A stretch of DNA of 64,000 bases from CAZQMX01 sp964594965 (GCA_964594965.1 CAZQMX010000001.1:71418-135417), one strand, 5' to 3'; shown: positions 50,868-60,195, numbered from the stretch's first letter. Program-made: numbers and translations. The notes: generated by a model from the letters alone, not told the origin.

Positions 50868-51371
50868 TCAATTTCCTATCCTCTGATAAACCCTATTAAC
50901 AACCCCATCAATGGATAGATTTTTATCTTTAATAACTATATCAGGTTTAATCCTTTCTTCTTTTGGAATACTATGCCATAGATGATACATTTTTTTGATT
51001 GGCTCATGATTATTCTCTCCTCTTTGTTTATTTCTGCGAATATGTTCCTCTAAATCGTAACTAATTTCAATTACGAAACGCTCTATATTTTCTACTTCTT
51101 CTAATATTTTATTAAAATATTCTTTAGCAAAAAATCCTTCGTCGATAATAATATTATCAAAATTCTTCAGTCCTTCTTTAATCTGCCTATTGATTTCCTT
51201 AAACCATAATTCCCTCTCATCATCATCTTTACCAAAGACAGATCCAGAAATTTGTATTTTAATCTGATCAACTTCAATTACCTTAGAATTATCTAATTTC
51301 TGAGCAAGTTTCTCTGCTGCCGAAGTTTTACCTCCTGCAGGATGACCAATAAAAATAATTATTCTTTTCAT
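50868..51371 (-). CDS. P-loop kinase-like protein
   Basis: The protein opens with a Walker A motif IGHPAGGKTSAAEKLA and has a helical, charged core with IIIDEGFFAKEYF. It resembles small nucleotide or nucleoside kinases (AAA_33/zeta-toxin-like) in layout. Length 167. Substrate is unknown. No antitoxin partner is visible. Confidence 0.75.
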   Translation of the reverse strand: MKRIIIFIGHPAGGKTSAAEKLAQKLDNSKVIEVDQIKIQISGSVFGKDDDERELWFKEINRQIKEGLKNFDNIIIDEGFFAKEYFNKILEEVENIERFVIEISYDLEEHIRRNKQRGENNHEPIKKMYHLWHSIPKEERIKPDIVIKDKNLSIDGVVNRVYQRIGN

Positions 51372-51399
51372 GCCCTCATTCTACCAAAAAATTATTCTG

Positions 51400-51999
51400 T
51401 TACAACCCCTTAATATCCCTAATTAATTCCGGGAACTTTTCCTGGTTAAAATGCCCCCTATTTTTAAATATTCTTCTAACAGCATTGGGCAAGGCCTTCT
51501 GATACTCCTCCTGATGGCCAAATGGAACAATTGAATCATCCTGGCTGTGATAAAGAAAAATTCTACCACCTTGCTTATTTAATCCAGATAGGCTTTTTGG
51601 CAAAACAAAACCACCGAGAGATTCTTCCATCCCCTCTCTATCATACGGCGGCGAGATTAAAAAAGTTGCCAATATTTTCTTTGAAAACTTATTCTTAGAC
51701 AAATACTTGGCTAAAAATATTGCCCCAAGAGAATGACCTAGGAGAATAAGGTTTTTATCTAAAAGTGGCTCTATTTTTTTAAGTAAGATTTCCCATTCCT
51801 TATACTTAGAATTCATTGGATTAGGCATCCTAAGCAACAAAACATCAAATCGCTGACCAAGTTTTTCTTGTAGAGAACTACTCCATCCATGCTTCCTATA
51901 CCTATCCAAGTCAATCTTAAGATTCTTTAGATGTAATAAAGATTCTTTATCTGTATCAAAGGTTGTTCCTCCGTGGATAAATACTACTTGTTTTTTCAT
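51400..51999 (-). CDS. Alpha/beta hydrolase, RBBP9/YdeN-like
   Basis: The sequence shows VVFIHGGTTF-like oxyanion region, the nucleophile elbow GHSLGAIF, an aspartate in SQDDSIVPF and a histidine in NRGHFNQ, forming a Ser-Asp-His triad. Length 199 is typical of small serine hydrolases. The reaction is unknown. Confidence 0.85.
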   Translation of the reverse strand: MKKQVVFIHGGTTFDTDKESLLHLKNLKIDLDRYRKHGWSSSLQEKLGQRFDVLLLRMPNPMNSKYKEWEILLKKIEPLLDKNLILLGHSLGAIFLAKYLSKNKFSKKILATFLISPPYDREGMEESLGGFVLPKSLSGLNKQGGRIFLYHSQDDSIVPFGHQEEYQKALPNAVRRIFKNRGHFNQEKFPELIRDIKGL

Positions 52000-52075
52000 G
52001 TTTCCATTCTACCCCTTCAAATCTCTCGGGGCAAGTAAAAAAACACCCGACTTTATTTAATCTAAAAACAGAAAA

Positions 52076-52104
52076 CCCACCAAAGCAGATTTTCTGCGGG
52101 TGGG
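52076..52104 (-). terminator. Terminator after the zinc-finger-like gene
   Basis: CCCACC (52076-52081) pairs with GGTGGG (52099-52104), and an inner CAGA/TCTG hairpin strengthens it; a T run follows on the minus strand. Confidence 0.75.
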
Positions 52105-52132
52105 CTTCATTTTCTTATCTTCTATAATTATT

Positions 52133-52312
52133 CTAACCGGAACAGGTTCTGCACAAATCTTTACCCCGCTTTTTCCAGCACGAATTGCACATCGGTTGTT
52201 CGCATTTTCTACATTCATAAATATGACCAACACACATTCCGGCATTACATTCAATACAATTGGCCACAACCGGCCTGTCATCAGATTCGGCACAAGAAAC
52301 ACAACCAGACAT
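52133..52312 (-). CDS. Small cysteine-rich zinc-finger protein
   Basis: From the start at 52312 (GAGAGGAG Shine-Dalgarno, MSGCVSCAE) the 59-residue protein has cysteine pairs CVSC, CIEC, CRKC and CRTC plus two single cysteines and a histidine, consistent with a treble-clef or B-box-like zinc finger. A longer frame upstream would overlap the DNA glycosylase by over 100 bases, so the short form is preferred. Confidence 0.65.
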   Translation of the reverse strand: MSGCVSCAESDDRPVVANCIECNAGMCVGHIYECRKCEQPMCNSCWKKRGKDLCRTCSG

Positions 52313-52394
52313 AGCGTTCTCCTCTCTGTCTTTTGATTTGATTCCTCCAAATGTTGAAAGTAGAATTGCACACATTATTAATGCTGTCAATATT

Positions 52395-53375
52395 TTACCC
52401 CCTAACCAACTTCTCCAGCCAATCAATAGATTGATTCTCCCTTTTCCACCATAGGTCTTCCCAAATGTAATGAACTGCAATCTGCCTATAATCCCCATAT
52501 CTCTCAAAATACTTTAATAATTTATCAACTGAAACTGGATTTTCAGGATTCCGCTTAAAAAACAATTTTGAATAAATCTTTTGTTCCCAGGGAGAAATAT
52601 GATTAAAAAAGTCAAAATGATGGAAGACGTCAAATAAGAGATACCAAACTGTAGCCGGACCTACTCCATATAGTTTTAATAATTCCCTTTCCTGAGTTTC
52701 CCTCTCCTGCTGACGCAATTCAAATTCATTAATTAATCCTTTTTTAAAATATTCGTCTATTTTTTTAATTGATTTAGCCCGATAACCAACCTTTAAAGCC
52801 CGTAATTCTTCCTCCTCGACTTTATCCAAACGACCCGGTTTCCAAAAAACCCAGAGTTTTTTCTTATCAAATTCAAGCAGGGTTCCGTATTTTTCTAATA
52901 ATCTCTGATACATTTGAATTGACCGCTTAACAGTAGCATTCTGCAAAACAATTCCAATAATTAAGTATTCGTATAAGGAGTTGGGATGGCCTGGTCTCAT
53001 TCCTTTCCATTTTTTAATAATTGGCCCTAAAATCTTATCATTTTTAAATTTCTGATAGAATTCCTTTAAATCAAGATCTAAATTAAATCGATAACGCATT
53101 TCTTTAATTAAAGAATTAACAAATTGATGCTCAAGTTTTTCCTTAGCATAGATATCAAACCTTATTCTCGGCTGATTAATTGTTCCTTTATTAGTAAATT
53201 TCAATCCTAATTGCTTTCCCTGCCAAAAACAGGTCTGCCAGCGAATATTTGGCAACCAAAAACCATCGCCAGATTCAAAATGATCCGGCTTGTGAAAAGT
53301 AGAATTAAAGTCAAAAGGCGCCAAAGGCACCAGTTTTGTTGTTTTGATTTTTTTGTGGGGCATTGTCCTTGGCAT
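52395..53375 (-). CDS. HhH-GPD-superfamily DNA glycosylase
   Basis: The protein has a helix-hairpin-helix core LLKLYGVGPATVWYLL followed by FDFFNHISPWEQKIY and an N-terminal beta-like domain with FWLPNIRWQTCFW. This layout resembles AlkA/Ogg-type glycosylases more than endonuclease III; no C-terminal iron-sulfur cysteine loop is present. Length 326. Activity on a particular damaged base cannot be inferred. Confidence 0.78.
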   Translation of the reverse strand: MPRTMPHKKIKTTKLVPLAPFDFNSTFHKPDHFESGDGFWLPNIRWQTCFWQGKQLGLKFTNKGTINQPRIRFDIYAKEKLEHQFVNSLIKEMRYRFNLDLDLKEFYQKFKNDKILGPIIKKWKGMRPGHPNSLYEYLIIGIVLQNATVKRSIQMYQRLLEKYGTLLEFDKKKLWVFWKPGRLDKVEEEELRALKVGYRAKSIKKIDEYFKKGLINEFELRQQERETQERELLKLYGVGPATVWYLLFDVFHHFDFFNHISPWEQKIYSKLFFKRNPENPVSVDKLLKYFERYGDYRQIAVHYIWEDLWWKRENQSIDWLEKLVRG

Positions 53376-54091
53376 TACTCCTCTAAACTTAACTGGCAGT
53401 TTTGTGTCTCTTCGCCAGTTTCAGGATTCCAACATTTATAGGCAACTATTATTTCGTTTATCAAAGCACTTTTATTTTCAACAGATAGACCAATATGAAA
53501 TTTAAAATGATTATTTACATTTAATAATTCAACCCAATCAGCAATTCTAAAATTTTGAGCATCGGGATCATACGGTAATCCTGGCAAATAAGAAACTGAA
53601 TTTAAGGACAATAACGCCTCTGTATAATTTTCCCTATTCTCATGCAATATGCTTTTGTCTCTTAATATATGTCCACCGAAATCATGAGGATCAATATAGA
53701 CGCTATCCCACTCATTATTTATTGGTTTGTTATTTTTACTTACCCTTATGTAAAGATACCCACAACCAATCTCATCGGGTCCAGTTCTACCAACCATCGA
53801 ATCAATACCGCCAACAAATATTCCATTCTGGGCATAACTATATTTATTAACAACAATCTTTAAATATTGTCCCTTATTTAGTAATTCTTGATAGCCATCA
53901 AAACTTTGTTTGCATTCGGGCTTATAGATTACAATTTCTTTTTCTTCAATAATTTTTTCGACCACTCTCTCGATTTGCTCTTTGTCCATATTCTTATCTA
54001 AAGCATTAGAAATAGCGACAGCGCCATACACGAAAAAGGCCCCCACTATTGCCATTATTGCTACTCTTTTTAACAATTCTGTATTTTCCAT
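53375..54091 (-). CDS. Single-pass membrane protein next to the OLD-family gene
   Basis: One N-terminal helix (about residues 10-30) is followed by an acidic coiled segment (KEQIERVVEKIIEEKEIVI) and a 170-residue extracytoplasmic or cytoplasmic domain with no recognised motif. Length 238. It starts 8 bases after the 130-residue membrane gene, so both belong to the same transcript as the OLD-family ATPase. It shares one base with the glycosylase start downstream. Confidence 0.65.
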   Translation of the reverse strand: MENTELLKRVAIMAIVGAFFVYGAVAISNALDKNMDKEQIERVVEKIIEEKEIVIYKPECKQSFDGYQELLNKGQYLKIVVNKYSYAQNGIFVGGIDSMVGRTGPDEIGCGYLYIRVSKNNKPINNEWDSVYIDPHDFGGHILRDKSILHENRENYTEALLSLNSVSYLPGLPYDPDAQNFRIADWVELLNVNNHFKFHIGLSVENKSALINEIIVAYKCWNPETGEETQNCQLSLEE

Positions 54092-54099
54092 AAATTTGT

Positions 54100-54492
54100 T
54101 TATTTTGATTCTCGAGAATCAAAAAAATTAATAAACCACTTAATAGAACACTTAATAACAAGACCAAATAATACCAAAAAGCTTAAATTTATAAACAGCC
54201 TATGCACCCAAACAGCAAACCAATCTGTATAATCCTTATAAAATGTACTCGTGTTATCTGTTCCAGTAATAATACCTTGGGCTATAGTTGCCATAAATAT
54301 CATTGTTATTAAAATAGGCAAAAAACCAAATTGAAACGCTATAACGACCCCAAAGAATGCCGCCATAGAATAGAATGAAAGAATGCCTACTTTCTCTCGA
54401 TCGCTATATTGCCTATTTATCTTTACAGAAACTCTTGGACAAAAAGAACCAAGTAGTATCCAAAATAAATCGTCGATTAACTTCATTTTCAA
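54100..54492 (-). CDS. Small membrane protein next to the OLD-family gene
   Basis: Three hydrophobic segments (about residues 40-58, 60-77 and 100-118) with charged ends. Length 130. No family is recognised. It begins 33 bases after the OLD-family gene and precedes the single-pass protein by 8 bases. This close linkage suggests a shared role. Confidence 0.65.
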   Translation of the reverse strand: MKMKLIDDLFWILLGSFCPRVSVKINRQYSDREKVGILSFYSMAAFFGVVIAFQFGFLPILITMIFMATIAQGIITGTDNTSTFYKDYTDWFAVWVHRLFINLSFLVLFGLVIKCSIKWFINFFDSRESK

Positions 54493-54525
54493 ATTTTCTT
54501 CAAACTCCTTATTTATCGTAATGTA

Positions 54526-56331
54526 CTAATTTAGCTTTTCCGATGCAAATTGAAAAATTTTTTCAAATTTGTTTAAGGTTCCTTTATTTAGGCTGAAATT
54601 TTTACTATTAATAAAAAGATCCTGTATTGCAGTATTAAATTTCGATTTATTAAAATCGTCTCCCTTTTTATGTCCTGGAAATAAATTCTGTATTATTTTT
54701 AATTTCTCGTTATCAGTAAATAGATTTTCGGTTTTAAAATCATCTAATTTATCGTCAACATCTTTCAGTGTAAAAACTTTTTCCTTTAATTCAACACTAA
54801 CATCATTTATGTATCTTTTTTGTTCTTTTTTCCCCTGGCTGTCTGCATCAAACACAGCTAAAAACTTTTTATTCCATGATAAATATAATCTAAAAAGATT
54901 ATCGTATTTCGAAACTCCTGTGCCAGGATAAAAATTCAAATCAAATTTATCAGCAAAAAATTTACTCTGAACATATTTAAAAGTATAATAATCGTTTTTC
55001 CCTTCTACGCATACTATCTTTGGAATTTGTTCTAGATCACTAGGACAATAATGTATAGAATCTAATATGGGCTGGAAATAGTCTTTTTCCTCCGGATGAT
55101 TAGCAACAAAGTTTTTGTATAATATTGCTTTTATATTAGTTTTACTTTGACTAAAAGATTCATCGTTTTTATAATTGATCGCTTCGTTCTTGATTATGTA
55201 AGTACCTGATAAAAATTTTGGGTTAATTAAATGATGACTATGCGTGGAATAAATCAATTTACATCTATCAGTAAGTTTTTCAAATAAGTTAAGTAATTTT
55301 TTCTGTGAATATTGATGTAAATTGCTTGCAGGTTCATCTAATAAAAACAACGTTTCTCCTTTGTCGCCTCTTCTTTCTTTTCTGAATTCAGTAAAAATTA
55401 AAAAACTAAAAAACCATCGAAAACCAAGGCTTCTATCTCTTATATAATATCTATCTGCTCCTTGCCTAATTTTTATCTCTATATAATAACCATTATCATC
55501 ATCGCCCGTTATCAGCTCAATTTGTTTATTGCTTTTTTCAAATATTTCTTCCCAACTCCCAAAGATTTTACTTGTCAACTTGTCACTAACTTGCCCCAAT
55601 AAAGAATCCAAAGACTCTTTGTCTTCGCTTTCGCTACTTTTTAGTCTGTTTAAAATATGTTTTCCAACTACTGAATTATTATTAACTGAGTTCAGTATAT
55701 CTTGTAATACTGCTCTATATTCTTCTTGTTCTGGGCCTTCGCTATCATATTTTTCTAAATAAATCTTTTGTGGAAAATTAAATAAAAAGTTTTCGTAATA
55801 GACAATTTTAGGAAAAAGCCTCTTTTTTATTCTGCTAACAACCTTAACCCACTTAGCATTATCCTTATCATATAGATCGCCCTCTTTTTTAGCTCTTTCT
55901 TTTTTTCCTACTAATTCTATTCTCCATGTAGGTTCTGGAGAATCCTCGCTGCATTTTGAGTCTTTAAATTTATATTCCTTTGTATAGGTTATCTGCCCAG
56001 CATTCTGAGTCAAAATAAAACGAGATTCTTCGTCATTTTTTTCATTACAAAACTCTTTAATTTTCTTTTCATCTGATTCGTCTAATTCTAAAGTTACCGA
56101 TATAGATATAATACCTTCAAAATTACCCTTTCTACTTTTATGTATCATCTCATGTGCTCGTCTTTTTGGAACATTATTATGTAAAAGATTTATAGCTTCA
56201 AGTATTGATGTCTTGCCACTTTCGTTTAAACCAACCAGTGTAAAAATATTCGCACTTGGTAATTTTGTCAGATCAATCTCTATTTTTTCTATACCTTTAT
56301 AATTTTCGATTGTAAACTTTGTGTATTTCAT
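54526..56331 (-). CDS. OLD-family ATPase with a TOPRIM domain
   Basis: The N-terminal ABC-type ATPase has a Walker A motif GLNESGKTS (34-42) and the Walker B region LFLLDEPASNLHQ. The C-terminal part has a TOPRIM domain with VCVEGKNDYY (catalytic glutamate, about residue 438) and VFDADSQG (DxD, about 491). This two-domain layout is that of OLD-family nucleases, which include GajA of the Gabija system and phage-derived OLD. No GajB-like helicase is adjacent. It lies downstream of the restriction-modification genes and upstream of two membrane-protein genes, suggesting a defence function. Length 601. Confidence 0.88.
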   Translation of the reverse strand: MKYTKFTIENYKGIEKIEIDLTKLPSANIFTLVGLNESGKTSILEAINLLHNNVPKRRAHEMIHKSRKGNFEGIISISVTLELDESDEKKIKEFCNEKNDEESRFILTQNAGQITYTKEYKFKDSKCSEDSPEPTWRIELVGKKERAKKEGDLYDKDNAKWVKVVSRIKKRLFPKIVYYENFLFNFPQKIYLEKYDSEGPEQEEYRAVLQDILNSVNNNSVVGKHILNRLKSSESEDKESLDSLLGQVSDKLTSKIFGSWEEIFEKSNKQIELITGDDDNGYYIEIKIRQGADRYYIRDRSLGFRWFFSFLIFTEFRKERRGDKGETLFLLDEPASNLHQYSQKKLLNLFEKLTDRCKLIYSTHSHHLINPKFLSGTYIIKNEAINYKNDESFSQSKTNIKAILYKNFVANHPEEKDYFQPILDSIHYCPSDLEQIPKIVCVEGKNDYYTFKYVQSKFFADKFDLNFYPGTGVSKYDNLFRLYLSWNKKFLAVFDADSQGKKEQKRYINDVSVELKEKVFTLKDVDDKLDDFKTENLFTDNEKLKIIQNLFPGHKKGDDFNKSKFNTAIQDLFINSKNFSLNKGTLNKFEKIFQFASEKLN

Positions 56332-56373
56332 AAATTCTATAATATAAAATGAAAAAGACGCAGCTAAACCACG

Positions 56374-56433
56374 TCACTTGTTGGGCGCCCTACCTCCTAA
56401 ACCCTCCACCTGGTTTTTGAGGTATTCTTTCAT
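56374..56433 (-). promoter_or_regulatory. Possible leader peptide and hairpin before the OLD-family gene
   Basis: An extended -10 (TGATATAAT) lies just before an ATG that opens a 19-residue frame (MKEYLKNQVEGLGG...) whose coding sequence contains an imperfect hairpin (ACCTCAAAAACC-type and GGTTTAGGAGGT arms). A weak GACG/CGTC hairpin with TTTTT follows at about 56355-56378. A leader or attenuator is possible. Confidence 0.4.
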
Positions 56434-56529
56434 ATTAAATATATTATATCATAAACAATTAAATTTTTCACTTATAATTTAATTCTTTTTTATCCTTATT
56501 TTCGAATTTTCTTCAAATCTTTTATTTAA

Positions 56530-57312
56530 TTATAACCTTTTGTATTTCGCAAAATAATCATCGATCTCTTTTCTTAATTCTATCCCAACTCTTTCAAAGC
56601 AATCCAACAAATCTTGGTATACGCCATTTCCTCCTAAAAAATCCCAGAATTCATTAGCAACCTTTAGTTCTTTTTCTAAATCCAACATTCCAGACATTGT
56701 CCAACGACTATATGGTTTCGGCTCATATGGATTATATGGAATCGCAATAAGCGTATTTATTTTCGCCTTTGGATCTTTTGCTAAGATCACAGCAGCCCAT
56801 TCTAGTAAAGTTCGCTTAAATTCTTTGAACCCACCTTTATTTGGCTTAGCGGTTTTTATATCAAATAAAAATAATTCTCCTGTTTTATTTTCTAAAAAAA
56901 CATCAACTTTTGTTAATTTTACCTTTCGCATTGTCCCCCTTCTACAATTTTTTCTAATTATTTCTATCTCCTTTAGTTTATTTGGCTTTACATCAGCGGA
57001 TGTAAGACTATCCATTATTCTCTGAATTACAATCTGCGCTGATTCGCTTATATTGTTTCCCGCTTCAACCTGAGACTTCGCAACCTTAAACTTATTTTTT
57101 GCGAGAGCGACAGCTACTGGTTCAAAAATACTTGTACCAAAATTTGTATTAAGAGAATGGACAAAAGAAAATAAAGCTAGCCTATCCTTTCCTAGTAATC
57201 TTGTGTGAAAAGGCATTGAAGCAGGTTCTGGATTATAATTTTGAAACTTTTTTCTCAAAGCATTCTTTAAAACTTGCTCAACTTTATTAATTTGTTGTTT
57301 TGATAAAGTCAT
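56530..57312 (-). CDS. TdeIII-type type II restriction endonuclease
   Basis: The 260-residue protein resembles the TdeIII restriction endonuclease family. A PD-(D/E)xK-like core is visible with TKVDVFLENKTG (Asp137) and LFLFDIKTAKP (Asp151-x-Lys153). TdeIII-type enzymes recognise a GGNCC-like site, but specificity is not shown here. The gene sits 11 bases downstream of the DNA methyltransferase, so the two form a restriction-modification pair. Confidence 0.82.
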   Translation of the reverse strand: MTLSKQQINKVEQVLKNALRKKFQNYNPEPASMPFHTRLLGKDRLALFSFVHSLNTNFGTSIFEPVAVALAKNKFKVAKSQVEAGNNISESAQIVIQRIMDSLTSADVKPNKLKEIEIIRKNCRRGTMRKVKLTKVDVFLENKTGELFLFDIKTAKPNKGGFKEFKRTLLEWAAVILAKDPKAKINTLIAIPYNPYEPKPYSRWTMSGMLDLEKELKVANEFWDFLGGNGVYQDLLDCFERVGIELRKEIDDYFAKYKRL

Positions 57313-57323
57313 GGTTTTAATTG

Positions 57324-58496
57324 TTATTTATTTCTAATAAAGTAATAAATACTTTCTGAGAATTTAGCATTATCGCGTTCAGTTCTCATAAGAACTGGCC
57401 TATGATAAATCCTCTCTATTTTATAACCGCAAGTATCGGCAACTTCTGAATAAAGATTATCTCTATCATTAACCACCACAAATACCTTTGCTTTTGGTTT
57501 TAGGAATTTATTAGCATTTTGGAAAACAGCTATTATGTCCTTTTTGTACTCTTCTTTCGCCTCCCTACTTCTTCCTTTTGATGCCGGACCAATTTCCTTA
57601 AATCCGTTATCATCAAAACCAAATAATTCATAAGCGTAGCGATGCTGATCATGGTAATCAATTAAGCCAACATACGGCGGAGATGTAAATATGCCATCAA
57701 ATTTTTCTCCTTTATACCCATGGACTCTTGAAAAATTAATTTTTCTTGAGTCACCCTGAATCACCTTTATCGCTGCATCTGTTCTTAAACTGTCAAATTC
57801 TTTTATCCTCTTTATTGTATCCCAACTATAACGATTAATAAACTTTAACGCTTCATCGACTGGCCGACAAGTACGACGATGCTTTATACAGTAATATGGA
57901 CCCCTGACCGGTTTTGTCGGACGAGCTAAATCATAATGAGTTATTAATCTAGCACTTCTAGCCGCCCGGCTTAAAATAATCTTGAGTAGATTCTTGCACT
58001 TATAATCTTCTAATTGTTCTTTATAAAAAAGGATTTCTTGTAATGCCCTATCAGGTAGCCAAGTATTAAGATATTCACTATTTGTTTTGTAAACTTTTTT
58101 AACTCTACTATTAGAGTTTATTTTTTTACTAAATTCATGAGTTTTAAAAAGAATATCCTTTATTTCTTCTTCTGCCTGAGGAATATTGTATTCATGTGTC
58201 TTAATTCCTGCTATCAAACAATTAAAGAGTGAAATCTCTACTCCAACAGAGTTCATTCCCAAAACATTGCCTTCGATTAAGGTGGTGCCAGAACCCATAA
58301 AAGGATCCAAGACGTAATTACCTTTTTTAAAATACTTTTTGAGAAAAACTTCCACCAATTGAGGAATAAATTTGCCTAAATAAGGATGAAGTCTGTGAAC
58401 GTGTTTTGTTCTTTCATATTCCCTAACATTAGCAAAAGACAAATCGACTCCATTAAGAGATGTTTCAAACTTTGTCGGAATTTTAGTTTGTGTCAT
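57324..58496 (-). CDS. DNA methyltransferase of the restriction-modification pair
   Basis: The SAM-binding motif DPFMGSGTT lies near the N-terminus (about residues 64-72) and the catalytic TSPPY motif near residue 271, as in N4-cytosine or N6-adenine DNA methyltransferases. The motif order (FxGxG-type before SPPY) is that of the alpha-like arrangement. Length 390. It precedes the TdeIII-type endonuclease and should protect the same sites. Confidence 0.9.
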   Translation of the reverse strand: MTQTKIPTKFETSLNGVDLSFANVREYERTKHVHRLHPYLGKFIPQLVEVFLKKYFKKGNYVLDPFMGSGTTLIEGNVLGMNSVGVEISLFNCLIAGIKTHEYNIPQAEEEIKDILFKTHEFSKKINSNSRVKKVYKTNSEYLNTWLPDRALQEILFYKEQLEDYKCKNLLKIILSRAARSARLITHYDLARPTKPVRGPYYCIKHRRTCRPVDEALKFINRYSWDTIKRIKEFDSLRTDAAIKVIQGDSRKINFSRVHGYKGEKFDGIFTSPPYVGLIDYHDQHRYAYELFGFDDNGFKEIGPASKGRSREAKEEYKKDIIAVFQNANKFLKPKAKVFVVVNDRDNLYSEVADTCGYKIERIYHRPVLMRTERDNAKFSESIYYFIRNK

Positions 58497-58550
58497 ATCT
58501 TTTAAATCCTCCTCCTATCCCCCTCCCTACATTTGCACCCCTCCCATATA

Positions 58551-59723
58551 TCACCTAACAAAATACTTGGCATTGTCAGTAAAATCATTAACTTGGGTTT
58601 TTTGGGGGAAAGCTTCAAATTTTATCCTTCTATCTTCAAGTATTTCTACTAATACTACTCCATGGGATTGAGTAGATTCTTTTGCAGTTAGGGGTTTGAT
58701 TAAGGTTTTTCTATCCCAAGGCTTGTTGTTAAAAAAATACTCCAAATCAACTAATTCATACTTAATTAATCCAGAATCTTTGTCTATTTCTGCAGGATCT
58801 GGAGAATTGCCTTTAACAGCAAATTGTCTTGATTTGCCTTGGAAAGTACCAATAGAAATCATTACCAGGCTAGGGTCAATATGATTATAGACAAAACTTA
58901 GATGTCCAGCCCAATATCTATCAGGATTAACACCTTGATGACCATTAGTGTTTTCTTCAAACCAGGTTCCGACTAATTTCCCGTCTATATCGTAATCAAT
59001 CTTCCCTCCAACAGGTTCAACTGATCGGACTGATTTAGCCCTCATCTTATTCCTAATCTCATCGTTAAAATAGTTAAATGGATCTTGAACTTCAGAATAT
59101 CTAGTACTCCTATAACTATCAGGATTGACAAAGCTATTGACGACTTCTTTGTCAAAAACATTGTAATCAACACTGCCTTGATAAGTTCCTAGAATTTGTC
59201 CAGCTTTAACATCCAAATAGATAAACTTAAACTCCTCATCCCCTATTGCATCGACAATTTGATCAATCGGATTATCAACATGAATAAAATGACTTTCCAT
59301 CGTACAAGTATGTTTAATTGTCATAAGATAATCATCGACAGGTCTTTCATTCCCAGGGTCTGTAATAGAGGAAGTCATATGTTGAACAATGGTTATCGTG
59401 CCATCAGCAGGGGCATAAACATTGACTTCTCCAATGCCGGTATAGTATTGATGATCAACAGGAGTTACATGCGAGTCTCCCATTTGCCCAAGGGGGATGA
59501 TAAGGTCAATTTTATCTAAATCAACTGGCGGATAATTAAAAGTAATTCTTTTTCCTTTACAACCGCTTTTATCAACAAATCCAGATGTTTCTTCAGTTAT
59601 TACTCCTTCATTTTTCGGTTCCCCAGTTCCAATATCTCCATCTTCATCAGTATAGTTGGCGATTGAAATAAAGATGGCTAAGGCAAGAATAGCAGGAACA
59701 ATTAAAATTAAAATTCTTTTCAT
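58551..59723 (-). CDS. Secreted protein, possible duplicated-hybrid-motif fold
   Basis: From the preferred start (MKRILILIVPAIL, 59723) a single N-terminal anchor precedes a large exported domain. YAPADGTITIVQHM and LMTIKHTCTMESHFIHVDNP resemble the beta-rich M23-like/duplicated hybrid motif, but no full zinc set (HxxxD...HxH) is clear. A C-terminal region has KGNSPDPAEI and further strands. A cell-wall-binding or processing role is possible. Length about 390. Confidence 0.6.
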   Translation of the reverse strand: MKRILILIVPAILALAIFISIANYTDEDGDIGTGEPKNEGVITEETSGFVDKSGCKGKRITFNYPPVDLDKIDLIIPLGQMGDSHVTPVDHQYYTGIGEVNVYAPADGTITIVQHMTSSITDPGNERPVDDYLMTIKHTCTMESHFIHVDNPIDQIVDAIGDEEFKFIYLDVKAGQILGTYQGSVDYNVFDKEVVNSFVNPDSYRSTRYSEVQDPFNYFNDEIRNKMRAKSVRSVEPVGGKIDYDIDGKLVGTWFEENTNGHQGVNPDRYWAGHLSFVYNHIDPSLVMISIGTFQGKSRQFAVKGNSPDPAEIDKDSGLIKYELVDLEYFFNNKPWDRKTLIKPLTAKESTQSHGVVLVEILEDRRIKFEAFPQKTQVNDFTDNAKYFVR

Positions 59724-59784
59724 ATTAATAAGGCAAATCCTTAACTTAATCATATCTTTTTTTACTAGCTCTGGCAATTAAAAA

Positions 59785-59802
59785 AGCCCGTAAGGTGGAG
59801 CT
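59785..59802 (-). terminator. Weak terminator after the 59.8 kb gene
   Basis: AGCTC-GGGCT type short stem followed on the minus strand by TTTTTT. Confidence 0.5.
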
Positions 59803-59831
59803 TATACCATTTTTGGATCGAAAATCTCTTT

Positions 59832-60122
59832 TTAATTATGACTGAAGGGATCCGGTTCAAACACCACACACTCAACAACTGGTTCTGGTGTTTTTTCGTA
59901 ACTCCCGGGGTAAACCTCTCCCTGAGAATGGCATGAGTAACAATCGCAACCATAACCATGCTGTCCTCCAGGAAGAGTTCCTTCCATCCCCCCATGGATT
60001 CCCACTGACATTAACTCTATGTTCAGTTTTTCAAGTTGAGCTTTTATTTCTTTGGATTCAGTTCGTTGTGCTGAAAACAACGAACGAACAAAACGAATAA
60101 AAACTTTGATATTTTTGAACAT
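59832..60122 (-). CDS. Cysteine/histidine-containing orphan, 96 residues
   Basis: A clear GGAGGGG Shine-Dalgarno site precedes MFKNIKVFIRFVRS (start 60122). A basic amphipathic N-terminus and a helix are followed by GGQHGYGCDCYSCHSQGE, a C/H-rich motif that might bind metal. Length 96. No family is recognised. Confidence 0.6.
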   Translation of the reverse strand: MFKNIKVFIRFVRSLFSAQRTESKEIKAQLEKLNIELMSVGIHGGMEGTLPGGQHGYGCDCYSCHSQGEVYPGSYEKTPEPVVECVVFEPDPFSHN

Positions 60123-60166
60123 ATACCCCTCCTTCATTAAAAAGGTTGATTTCAAGAACTAAAAAC

Positions 60167-60195
60167 AGAGTAGCATAAGAATACTATTCTGTCAA
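60167..60195 (-). promoter_or_regulatory. Promoter of the 60.1 kb orphan
   Basis: On the minus strand, -35 TTGACA (60190-60195), 17-base spacer and -10 TACTCT (60167-60172). Confidence 0.7.

Noticed and set aside
50868..51371. Zeta-type toxin
   Set aside because: The P-loop protein has general similarity only, and no antitoxin-like gene is next to it.
52057..52371. 104-residue alternative frame over the zinc-finger gene
   Set aside because: It is out of frame with the cysteine-rich gene, has no Shine-Dalgarno site and runs through the terminator.
54526..56331. Gabija defence system
   Set aside because: The GajA-like OLD gene has no adjacent GajB-type helicase; neighbours are membrane proteins.
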